Source of the DNA: Neocallimastix lanati (nom. inval.)
Lineage: Eukaryota; Neocallimastigomycota; Neocallimastigomycetes; Neocallimastigales; Neocallimastigaceae
Length of the DNA: 64,000 nucleotides
Assembly: GCA_016946835.1 (NCBI GenBank)
Contig: JACVTC010000060.1
Location: 571,501-635,500, forward strand
Reading direction: 5' to 3'
Shown: positions 46,301 through 56,079 of the stretch, piece after piece
Position numbering within the stretch: position 1 is the stretch's first letter
Layout: every line of letters begins with the position of its first letter
Translations under genes and position numbers: made by a program
Notes under the pieces: generated by a model
Databases searched by the model: none
Seen by the model: only the letters and a program-made list of their open reading frames with translations
What the model was told of the DNA's origin: nothing

Positions 46301-47440
46301 ATTATTTTTATAATCGATGAAAGGATTGTGAACGGATAACCAATCCCTTCCAAGAATACCATTAATGCCCTGAAGAGATAGATTAGCAATGCAGAATTCA
46401 AAAGTTTCCTTATGATCCATAAATTTTAATTTAAGGGGCTTAGTAGTTTGCCTGATATTCATACTTTTCCCATTAGGAAGTTGGATGTTGATTTGGGAAT
46501 TGAGTCCTAACACAGGTAATTTATTAGAATTTGCGAAGTTTTTACAAATAAAACTTCTGGCAGAACCCGAATCAATTAATAGATTTGCCTTAATATTTCT
46601 TCCATTAATATCAAGGTAGAAGGTAGTTGTGATTGTTGTTTTAATATTCGGGGTGTAATTTGCTGAAAGTATGTCGTTTTTTGACTTATTTTTTCTGAAA
46701 TGAGAATGTTTAGAATTCTTTTCTGATTTTAGTAAATCGTTTCTCTTCCTATGAAACGACATTTTTCCATTAAATTTATTTTTTTGATTGTGGCGTAGAC
46801 GACTTTCCAAAAAACACTTCTTATCAATTCCAATAATAATGTTGGTAGCTTCAAAAAGAGTAGATGGCTTTTCGAGTTTATCAAACTCTTCGCGGACTTT
46901 GTCAAGTAGACCCTTACCGATTATATCAATTAAAACTTCGTCGGGCCATCCTAAACGTCCAGCCAATCTCCGAAATTCAATAGTATATTCAGCAACATTT
47001 CCTAGTTGAAGTTGTTTCAATTTCCATAACTTTTCCATGATGACATATTTTTGCTTCCTTTCATTCCCAATATCAAAGTTATCCAGTAAGAGCTTCTTAA
47101 ACTTACTAAATTCAAGGTTCTTTAGAGTACCATCAGTTAAAAGAGAAAGACCCCATTTTCTGGCGGTACCAGTAAGTTTATTAATAACAAAAGAACTTTT
47201 TAGTTCATCCTTTTGAAAAGAATTTGGATGCTCCTTAAAGAAATCTTCACTTTGAATTAAAATTTCTAATATATTTAGTTTATTGCTTTCATTTTCCTTT
47301 TGGAGGACACCATTAGGAGAAAAGAAAGCAGGAATGAAGTCAGCAATTGCAGTAATAAGTTTGGATGCATTTTCATCATGGAGATAGGAATTATTAACTT
47401 CACTTGAGGAAATTGCTTGTTTATTACTATTGAAATCCAT
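43397..47440 (-). CDS. Gag-Pol polyprotein of element B
   Basis: Uninterrupted 1347-codon frame with the same domain order as element A: Gag, protease (DSG at 290-292), RT (YLDD 646-649, here preceded by SFMQV), RNase H, and integrase with HHCC and D1071/D1131/E1167. The RT motif LCVDYRRLN keeps the Cys that A has as Ser, and several other differences (KMIHLVP, KDSASVL) look ancestral because element 1 and element C share similar residues. Start codon ATG at 47438-47440; the stop is 13 bp before the 3' LTR. With identical LTRs and no lesion this is the best candidate for a currently active master copy. Confidence 0.97.
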   Translation of the reverse strand: MDFNSNKQAISSSEVNNSYLHDENASKLITAIADFIPAFFSPNGVLQKENESNKLNILEILIQSEDFFKEHPNSFQKDELKSSFVINKLTGTARKWGLSLLTDGTLKNLEFSKFKKLLLDNFDIGNERKQKYVIMEKLWKLKQLQLGNVAEYTIEFRRLAGRLGWPDEVLIDIIGKGLLDKVREEFDKLEKPSTLFEATNIIIGIDKKCFLESRLRHNQKNKFNGKMSFHRKRNDLLKSEKNSKHSHFRKNKSKNDILSANYTPNIKTTITTTFYLDINGRNIKANLLIDSGSARSFICKNFANSNKLPVLGLNSQINIQLPNGKSMNIRQTTKPLKLKFMDHKETFEFCIANLSLQGINGILGRDWLSVHNPFIDYKNNRIYFLGRYCGSHCPSSKSNKFFYQNKNITASMLENSEEDSVLPNSAFDTDISDSDLCAAMIDSEEVNTDVQGKEEIINKYYSDLKIVFEKKQAENLPPHRDYDIAIELIPGGQLYFGPIYSLTVQELKALKDYIKENLKKKFIRKSKSPAGAPILFVMKRDGTLRLCVDYRRLNAITIRNSYPIPRINDLIESFQGAKIFTRLDLRSAYNLIRVKEGHEYLTAFRTPLGHFEYLVMPFGLRNAPSVFQRFVQDIFSDIIGSFMQVYLDDIIIYSNNEEEHIKHVRIVLQLLINNGLYAKLEKCDFHVTKTTFLGFTVSVDGLTMDKDKVKSVLDWPIPKNQKELQSFLGLCNFYRKFINNFAKNMEPLRRLLRKNTTFNWDESANEAFNKLKESFKADEVLIFPNPEKEFIVETDASDFAVGCILSQVSDTDNLLHPVAFHSRSLNKAEVNYTIYDKELLAIITAFETWRHHLEGAKFPVQVITDHKNLLYFKKPQHLNQRQIRWSLFLSKFDYRIAFRSGAKSGKPDALSRRPDFKSDSSSESQPVINNNAFCCAINDNISSLIEAQKADNYCKNILLKIRDKSNNIKSSLFSFVDGVLHFQKRIIIPSSLRARLLKSFHDAPTSGHQGVDRTFEKLRRNYWWPNMKKDISNYVASCDVCCRNKIRRHKPYGKLIPLPTPTKPWEVIGVDFIVSLPSSQDCTCIMVVSDHLTKMIHLVPCSDVPSADLTAKLLLFQVFKYHGFPKVIVSDHGSQFSSQFWTSLCDAIRAKPRLATAHHQQSNGQVERANAVIEQYLRCYCSSAQNEWCFYLPLCEMSYNNSIHKSIAQTPFHANYGFDPNCVIDSPPILLKDSASVLTRDWSSHFNALRQHLVKAKEDFKKYADNKKSVGPDFKVNDLVMLRRYYFTNEPSRKLSTQYLGPFKIIEKRERMNYRLELPENLHLHPVFHISQLEPYTKRNEDLMETS

Positions 47441-48256
47441 TTTTGTGCCTTTAGTATAGATAAAAATAGGATAGAGTTAACAAAATGGACATTTTTATTA
47501 CACAAAATTAAGAATTATAATAAGGATTTTGATTAATAAATATTTTATAGAATACACTTTAATTTCTTCCTTCCCGTGTTACCGTTCATTTGGTTTATCA
47601 ACCAAAAGGCTGAGGTGTAGGTCTAATGTTACAGCCTACCAGTAACGGTCAACTACGTACTTGGAAATTAAATTAAAATGATTAACAAAATATTATTATA
47701 AACTTATCCTTTATTATAAACTTCTGCATAAATACAATATTTAGTATTATTTTAATAAAAATTCAATATCACTTTCTTATGCCTTACAACATTCAAAAAC
47801 CGGCAAAAGTGATCCATTAAAACATAAAAAAAATATTTTATGTTTTCCATAGCAGTTTTATATAATCAAGCATAAAAAAACATAACTGCTATAACCAATT
47901 TTGTTTGGGATAAACAAACTGTTAAAACCCATTATTAAAATTAAAACTATATAATTTTACTTCAATACATAATATTGAAGAACCTCGAGGCCTTCGGTGA
48001 CCAAGAGTTCCTTATTCGCTAGAGCTACATTCGGATAACCTATACTTTCACGTGAAATACTGCATTTCCGTACAGTACAAACCGCTACGGTATAGGAAAA
48101 GGAGACCTTTCCTTTATTACTACCTAAAAATGTACTCACCATCCCCAATTAGATGGCTAACTCTATATATGAAGGTATTATTACCTTCTCAGTTTGTTAT
48201 TTTTAATTTATTTTTTAATGTTTTTATTTATTTCTTTATTTATTTATTATTATTAT

Positions 48257-48312
<56 letters not shown>

Positions 48313-48774
48313 ATTTTAAATTATTCTTTCTATTCTTAATTATATTATCTAAAATTATTTATTATTCTATAATACTATTAATTCTAAATTATTAAAATAA
48401 TTCTAATCTATTATATATTATTATATTTATTCTAAAATTATTTTAATTAAATTATTATAATCTAAAACTATTCTATAATATTAATTTATTATTCTATTAT
48501 TAACTATTAAAAAAAATTTTTTTTTTTTAATATAAATTTTTTTTTTTTTTTTTTAATATAATTTTTTTTTTTTTTTTCAATCAAAATTGCTAATAAAAAA
48601 AATTTTTTTTTTTTTTTTTTTTTTTTTTGTGCCACTCTAGCTATATATTATTATTGTATTCTAATATATATAATTTCAATAGACTAATTCACTAATAAAA
48701 TTTCCAATGTTACACTATTCTAAAATTTTTTCACATTTTATCTAACCCTAAGCTAATCTAAGAAGAGTTATTAT
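47441..48774 (-). other. Structured leader of element B
   Basis: 1.33 kb. Same parts as the leader of A: the three-way-junction fold (about 47579-47649), inverted repeats, and the conserved motif (47991-48026). The T tracts are longer and more numerous (about 48259-48308, 48530-48580 and 48600-48628), which accounts for the extra length. Confidence 0.7.
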
Positions 48775-49092
48775 TGTAATAATTCTATTAAGAACTAACT
48801 CAAAATAGAATTATTAACTACAACTTAACGACTAATTCATTAAGTTGAGAAAATAAAATAAAATAAATTTTTTTACCTTTAATGTAGAGTTTATTATAAA
48901 ATTAATTATAATAATAACACAAAATGTAAGAGAAGAATTGTTTGTATAAATTGATCTTAAAAATATGTTTTTGAATAAAATATTTTTATTAATTTATTAA
49001 AGTTAAAAATATAAAAATGTTACTATTATAACTATGTTTTTTATAATAATAACTCTTGATTTCTCAAAGAGAACTCAAGAGCCTTATTTATA
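48763..49092 (-). promoter_or_regulatory. LTR promoter, self-primer and primer-binding site of element B
   Basis: Minus-strand TATAAATAAG at 49083-49092; primer AAGAGTTATTAT at 49046-49057 (35 bp away); primer-binding site complement at 48763-48774, fully complementary over 12 bases. Confidence 0.75.
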
Positions 49093-49651
49093 TTTTTTTA
49101 TGAAAATAAGGTTAAATAAGAAAGGGTTTTCTAATCTTAACAAATCTCTTATCTAGGAAAAGATTAGATAGAAAAACCTAGATAAGTTTTCGATCGATAT
49201 TCTATCCATATCGATCATCGCATTAATTAAGTAAAACCGATTACTTCTAAAAAGTAATTGGAAAAAATCTTAATTAACCGATTTTCCAATCTAATGATCG
49301 AAAATAAAAGAATAAAATAATAAAAGATATTTCGATCATATAATTTATCCTTATATTAAAAATATAAAATTAAATAGTTAATAAAATACAGAATACATTA
49401 TAAAATACAGAATACATTATAAAATACAGAATAAAATACAATACAAAATACATTAAATACAGTAGAGAATTTAGCATATTGTAAATATATTATTTAAAAT
49501 TAATTAAATAAATTTTGTTAAATTAATGAATATTTAAAATTAAATTAAATAAATTTAATAAATATTATATGTAATTAAATAAAGTTATAGTTATAATAAC
49601 TTAACTAAGAAAATATAATTATTTGCTAACAAATAATTATAGATTCTTACA
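48775..49651 (-). repeat. 5' LTR of element B
   Basis: 877 bp; its outer end is 17 bp from the tRNA-Ser gene, with the target duplication filling the first five of those bases. Confidence 0.95.
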
Positions 49652-49668
49652 CAGCATCAATCATAGTA

Positions 49669-49750
49669 GTCACTTTGGCGGAGTGGTTAACGCGGTGGCC
49701 TGCTAAGCCATTTCCCTTTGGGAGCGCAGGTTCGAGTCCTGCAGGTGACG
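49669..49750 (+). tRNA. tRNA-Ser(GCU), copy 5
   Basis: Identical 82-nt gene with an ATTTTTAC terminator. Upstream lies a stack of insertions: divergent LTR, element A, T units 1 and 2, element B, all with target sites in the 18 bp before the gene. Confidence 0.97.
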
Positions 49751-51331
49751 AAGATACCATTTTTACTTTCTCTTTAAAGACAGTACATTCATTTAAATAT
49801 ATAAATTTGTATACTTTATCATTATTTTTATCTTTTTTTAGTTAGTATTTCATTTTATAATTTTAATCTTATTTTTATTTTATCATAATCTTTATTTTTC
49901 ATAGCATCATTAAATTAAATAATATATATTTAATTAATTATTTAATTATTTATTAGTTATTTTTTATCATTTATAATTTATTATCTTTTACTTATTATTT
50001 ATTATCTATTATTTATTTAATTATTTGTTTTTTTGAATAAAGTAATATTAATTATTCAGATTTTTTATATTATTTATTATTAATTATTTATTATATATCA
50101 TTTATTTAATTTTTGTTAAGTTATTCGGGTTTTTTGAAAAAGATTAAAAGTTGATTTACATTAAAATTCTCGATTTTGGATTAAATTGGTCAGGTCAAGA
50201 TGTTTGTATTAATTATAACAATTAATTAAATTTAAATAATTAATGACTCACGCAAAGTTTTATAATTACAAATTCAATCTTTATGATTTATGTTTTATTA
50301 GAACTTTATTTAATATATATTTTAATAATAAAATTAACTAAAATTAATATAAAGAATTATTATTGTTATAATTAATTCATTAACTTTATGTTAATAGTTA
50401 TATGTTATAATTTACTATGTTAATTATCTTATAAAGAATTCAAAATATGGAGTTTCAAATCCTTTTTATACTAAACTAAAATAATAATTAATAATATAAT
50501 TAAATAATACATTTTAATCTTAATATATTCATACATGTATATAAAATATATAAAATATAATAATAAAATAATATTGATAAGAATCTTTTAATAAAATAAC
50601 TATATAATTATTCATAAAACAATTTAATAATAAAACTTATTAATAATAAGAATTTATAAAATAAAATAAAATATTAAAACTAATTAAAAATTCTCTTTCG
50701 GAAATTTTTAGAATGATAAAGAGTTCCTTAGAATCTTTTAGAAAATAATTGAATAAAAATATATAATAATAAATATATAAAACTTATAAACCTATTTAAA
50801 ATATTATAAAACTATTACTAATAACTAATTCTGTATTTTTAATTAATAATAAAAATTATAAAAATTAATAATATATTTTCCAAGTTAAGAGATTTTATCT
50901 AATATAGATTTCTTAATTAATAATTTAGGGTCTTAATTAAATAATTAAATTATTTTTTATATTTAGAATATCTTTAAAGTCCAATATCTCGTTATCTAGT
51001 TGTCCAATAAGGTTGATTTTAACATATATTGTAGTTCTCCTCCGTAGCTTTCTAATGAATATAATATTAGCGGGAATATCAATACAATATTTCCATTATT
51101 TGTTGAGTTGTCGTTGTTTTTCTTCAAGTTATTTTTATTTTCTTAAGGGTTAAAATAAATTAAATTATCTTTAATAAATGAGTCCAAACCCTTTGGTTTC
51201 TAATTATTTAATGTTCCTAATATTTATTTTTATAATTAAAATCGAATTAAATTAATTTTTGTGAATAACTAAATTAAATTTCAATTGATCTAATAGTGAA
51301 TTTTAACCTCAAATCCACTAGTATTCGTGAC
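49751..51331 (-). repeat. L repeat copy 5
   Basis: Nearly complete L, very close to copy 1. Minus-strand TATAAAAAGG near 50470 is kept, and the primer word is slightly changed (ATTATCTTATAAAG on the plus strand). It ends CACTAGTATTCGTGAC and is followed directly by the right end of a T unit. Confidence 0.65.
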
Positions 51332-51383
51332 AAGAATTTATTATTTATTATTTATTTTAATTTTATAGTTTCATTACTTATCA
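51332..51383. repeat. Right-end fragment of a T repeat
   Basis: About 50 bp, AAGAATTTATTATTTATT to CATTACTTATCA, matching the last 50 bp of T unit 2. Confidence 0.5.
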
Positions 51384-51387
51384 GCGT

Positions 51388-52014
51388 TGATAAATTTTAG
51401 AAATTATCTTAATTTTAATAAAGAATTAAAAAGTGATAATTTCAATTTATTCAAATAATAACTGTTTAAGTTATTTACGAATTAAAAATGTTTTATTAAG
51501 AATAACACTAAAAATATGGTTTATTAGAAGACTTGTTTTATAATATTTTATTTTATAAATCTTTTATTAAAATTTATTAAACATTATAAAAATTAAAAGT
51601 GATTATTAATATTATAAAATTAATTAATAATAATAATAATAATATTTATATGAAATATTTACAAGTATTTATATTTTTCTTTAAAATTAAACTATTTATA
51701 ATTTATAAATAAAAAGAATAATTAAATAAAATAAAAGTAATAATAATAACATAAATATTCAATGATAAAATAAATAAATTTGTTTATTATAAAAATAATT
51801 AAAAATATTTTGTTATTTAAATTAATTAATTTTGTTATTATAAAATTATTATTTAATTATAAAATTAATTATAAAAATTATTATAAAACTAATTATACAA
51901 TTATTTTATTTTAAATTTAATCTTAATATTTTTATTTTGAAAAAAAATATATTATTACTTTCTTATCTGAGTATTTATGTAATTTTTAATTTATTTGATT
52001 TATTTAATTAATTA

Positions 52015-52079
<65 letters not shown>

Positions 52080-52178
52080 TTTATTTTATTTTATTAAATT
52101 ATTATTAAACTTGGCTAAGGTTAGTTTTGATTTTATGTATAATAAATTATCAAGATTTATTAATTTTGTTATTTATCA
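51388..52178. repeat. T repeat unit 3
   Basis: 791 bp, TGATAAATTTTAG...GTTATTTATCA with perfect GCGT duplications (51384-51387 and 52179-52182). Contains a T run of about 58 at 52020-52077. No ORF. Confidence 0.65.
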
Positions 52179-52182
52179 GCGT

Positions 52183-53000
52183 GATAAAGATTGGAATTCT
52201 TAAACATAAAATTATTATAAAGCTTGAATAATATCTAACCTATTCAACAACAAATTAATAAACTAAAATTTGAAATTAAAATCATAATAAAAAAATTTAT
52301 TTTAATTAAATTCTAAAACTCGAAATTATACTTTAATTCTATTTTAATTTTTAAAATAATAAAATACTAATATTAATTAATTTCTCATTTTAATTAAAAG
52401 TAAATAGTTTGTAAAACAATTTTCTCTTTTTTTTATTATTTTTAATTATTTGTTTATAATAATTATTGTATTAATTGTTTATTTGTTTATTTTATTATTT
52501 ATTTTTATAAATATAATTATTCTTAAATATTTTATTATTAAAAATTGTAAATACTTTAAATTATTGTAAAAATATAAATACTTGTAAATATTTTATAAAA
52601 CTAATTTCTCGCTGTTATTAGAAATGTAATAAAATAAATAATAATCAAATATTATATTAATAAATAATAATAAAAATTAATAAATAATAATAAAAATTAA
52701 TAAATAATAATAAAAATTAATAAATAATAATAAAAATTAATAAATAATAATAAAAATTAATAAATAATAATAAAAATTAATAAATAATAATAAAAATTAA
52801 TAAATAATAATAAAAATTAATAAATAACAATAAAAATTAATAAATAATAATAAAAATTAATACTAAACACAAAAGAAATGTATAATTTTGGAAAGTTAAT
52901 AACAATTCAGTGTTAAACTAGAATAATAATAACTTAATTATTAATAATAATAAAGCAAATTCATTTATATTAAATTTTATATTAAAATCAAACTTGATAC
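52183..53000. other. AT-rich intergenic DNA with a 20-bp tandem repeat
   Basis: No gene seen. A perfect or near-perfect 20-bp array (TAATAAATAATAATAAAAAT) of about ten copies runs from 52657 to 52862. Confidence 0.7.
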
Positions 53001-54417
53001 ATCTATAATAATAATTATTATATTATTAATTATTAATATTGAAATTCAAATAACTGAAATATTGAAATTGAAATTGAATTAAATGGAAATTCAGTTATTA
53101 TCTTAACATCACTTGTTAAGAAGTAGACAGATTGAATTTAATGACGGAATCAGGTTGATATATCTATATAATATAACTATATAGATATAAATAAATTACT
53201 AAAATAAAAGAGTTATAAAGTTAAATTTGTTTAATTTAACACTTAATTAAAACTAATAATTGGTTTAATATGATAAAAAAATTTTTATTTATTAATAAAA
53301 AATATATAGTTATATTATAATAGGTTAACTATAACCTTACAAAGAACAAAAAGATAAATTTGAATTTTCTTTTTATACTTTGTAAGTTTGAGAATATTGA
53401 TAATAATAATATAAATTTGATAATAATAATATTTAGTATAAGAATATGTTTAATATAAATAAATTATATTTTTTAATCTAATATATTAGCTAATATATAT
53501 AATATAATATTAAAATTAAATATTTAATATAGTAATTAATAATTAATAATTAATTAAATCAATATAACATAAATTAATACATAAACATTAATTTATGAAT
53601 CAAGGATGACATGACCAAATGATCATGTTGGATAAATATTTTATTTATTAATAATATTTTAAGCTTAATATGATATCATTAGAATCAGTAGGCCTAAGCT
53701 GGTCCTAAGATGATCAAATAACTTATAATATTATAAAATAAATAAAATTTAAAGAATAATTAATGAATTATAAATTTTTATTAATTATTTTGTTATTAAT
53801 AATTTAATTGAAATTAATTGAAATCGAAATTTAATTCAGTTGTAATTTCAACATCACTTTTGAAGTAATAACTTCAAATTAAGATAATAAAATCGTTTGT
53901 CAAGCGTCTGATACGATATTTTTATTAAACATCAATATCAATATTTATTTTATTTTATTTGGACGATAACAGTAGGGAATAATTGACAAAATAATATATT
54001 CTAATATTATATAGAATAATACACACAATAATAATATTCACACTTTAATATTTAGTTTATTTATTTTATTTATTTATTATCATTCATCAATAAAAATACA
54101 TCATAAATATAAATATTTGTTAACTAGTTAAAATATAATTAAATCATTTAATAAAATATAATTAATTACTAAAATCTCTTATGTTATTAATGTAAACTAA
54201 ATATAAAACCACACTAAACTATACTAATAAACATGTTTATAGGTTAAATTATTAATAAACAAAATTAATATTAATAAAAGAACCCTTCTTTAAACTATTA
54301 TTATTTTCTAACTATATATAATATTACTAAATTATTATTAACCAATAAGATTTCACTAAATAATTTCTAACCTAAATTTCACTAAATTATGGTATTTATG
54401 GTGGTACCATATCACGT
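53001..54417 (-). repeat. Diverged L-like LTR region
   Basis: The minus strand shows TATAAAAAG (53369-53377) and, 37 bp later, GTAAGGTTAT (53331-53340), the TATA/primer signature of L and C with changes. The outer limits are uncertain. Around 53960-54010 the phrase AATATATTCTAATATTATA resembles 4625-4650. No gene. Confidence 0.35.
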
Positions 54418-55387
54418 TGTAATAATTTAATTATAAAATTAATTAGAATTAAATTATTAACTACAACTTAATAATAACTAAATAATAATTATTATTAAAT
54501 TGAGAAAACAAAAAAGATAAATATACTTATCTTCTATAAGAAAGAGTTTATTATAACTAATTATAATAAACTAATAACAGAGAATTGTCAAAGAGAAAAG
54601 ATTATTTTATTTTATTTTATTTTATTTTTAAATTTGTTTTTTATTAAAAAATACTTTATTAAAATAGAAATATAAAATATTTATTAATGTTATTACTATA
54701 TTATAATTGTTATAATAATAACTCTTGATTTCTCAAAGAGAATTCAAAAGCCTTATTTATACTTTTTTGAAAAATAAGGTTAAATTAAAAAAGAGCATTC
54801 TAATCTTAACAAATCTCTTATCTAGGAAAAGATTAGAGAGAAAAACCTAGATAAGATTTTTGATCGATATTCTATCCATATCGATCATCGTATCAATTAG
54901 GTAAAACCAATTACTTTTAAGAAGTAATTGGGAAAAACCCTAATTAACCGATTCGCTAATCTAATCTAATTGATCGAAAATAAAAGAATAAAATAATAAA
55001 AAACATTTCGATCATAAAATCATAAATTTACAAATAAGAAAAATAACATAATAATGATATTAATAAACAAAATACAGAATACATTATTAAAATACATATT
55101 AGAATACATAATATATTGTTTACAATTTAATTAAATAAATAAACTAAGACTAATAAATTTTAATAATTAAATGTATAATTAAATAAACTATAATTATTTA
55201 TAAATGTATAAATAATAATTAATTAAATAAATTTGTTGTATTAAATTAATGAATATTTAATATTGAGTTTAATAAATTATTAATAATATTTAAATGAATA
55301 AATATTATATAATTAAATAAAGTTATAATTATAACTTAACTAAGAAAATATAATTATTTTATTTAAAAATAATTATAGATTCTTATA
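54418..55387 (-). repeat. Divergent 3' LTR
   Basis: 970 bp, TGTAATAATTTAAT to GATTCTTATA. The terminal CA has decayed to TA. Keeps the TCAAGAG hairpin and the TCGATCATCG block. It follows GGTACCATATCACG, similar to the end of the D LTR. Confidence 0.8.
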
Positions 55388-55396
55388 TTGCTCCTT

Positions 55397-55762
55397 TTAA
55401 GATGATGGCTCTTTCAATTCTTTGTTCCGCTCTGTATAAGGCTCCAATTGTGAGATATGAAATACCGGATGAAGATGTAAGTTTTCTGGAAGTTCCAAGC
55501 GGTAATTCATTCTTTCCCCCTTTTCGATAATTTTAAATGGACCAAGATACTGAGAAGATAGCTTTTTGGACGGTTCACTTGTAAAATAATATCTTTTAAG
55601 CATAACCAAGTCATTAACTTTGAAGTCAGGGCCTATAGATTTTTTATTATCAGCATATTTCTTAAAATCTTCTTTGGCTTTTATTAAATGTTGCCGGAGG
55701 GTATTAAAGTGTGACGACCAGTCTCTAGTAAGGATAGAAGCTGTGTCTCTTAAAAATATAAA
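55397..55762 (-). pseudogene. Pol C-terminal fragment
   Basis: In-frame match to A/B Pol from the TRDWSSHFN region through FKVNDLVML and LGPFKII to the C-terminal HISQLEPY. No stop until the natural end, but the upstream 1220 residues are absent, so it is non-functional. Its C-terminus (NKELKEPSS) differs from A and B, so it marks a sister subfamily. Confidence 0.85.
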
Positions 55763-56079
55763 ACTAATGATAATAATTTTTTTATTTAAATTTTATTAAT
55801 AAAAAAATTATATAAAATTACAAATGTTATTAAAAATATAAATTTTATTAATAATAATTCTTTTTTTTAAAAATTATTAAACGAAATAATAATTTTAATG
55901 ATAAAACTATAAATTATACATTGTATTTGAATATTTATTAAACTGTATAAATTTAATATGCTTTATAAATTAAATTATTGAATGACAGAATTCTGATTAT
56001 TTCATTTGGTCATTCCTCATTTCTTAATTATTTATTATAAAGTAATATTTATATTATATTATTTAAATCAGTTAAACAA

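Larger units (their letters stand above)
42507..49651 (-). mobile_element. Element B: intact-looking Tf1-like Ty3/gypsy retrotransposon
   Basis: 7.15 kb with perfect CAGCA duplications (42502-42506 and 49652-49656). The two LTRs (42507-43383 and 48775-49651, both 877 bp) look identical, so this is the youngest insertion in the window. It sits 17 bp upstream of tRNA-Ser copy 5. Confidence 0.97.
54418..55762 (-). mobile_element. 5'-truncated Tf1-like element: 3' LTR plus pol end
   Basis: A divergent LTR of the A/B type (54418-55387) preceded in sense by the last 120 or so codons of Pol. The rest of the element is missing; the join with unrelated DNA is at about 55762. Confidence 0.85.

Noticed and set aside
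52657-52862. Regular direct repeats as a possible CRISPR array
   Set aside because: Contiguous 20-bp tandem units without unique spacers, in a eukaryotic context. The 58.2-59.2 kb array also lacks unique spacers.
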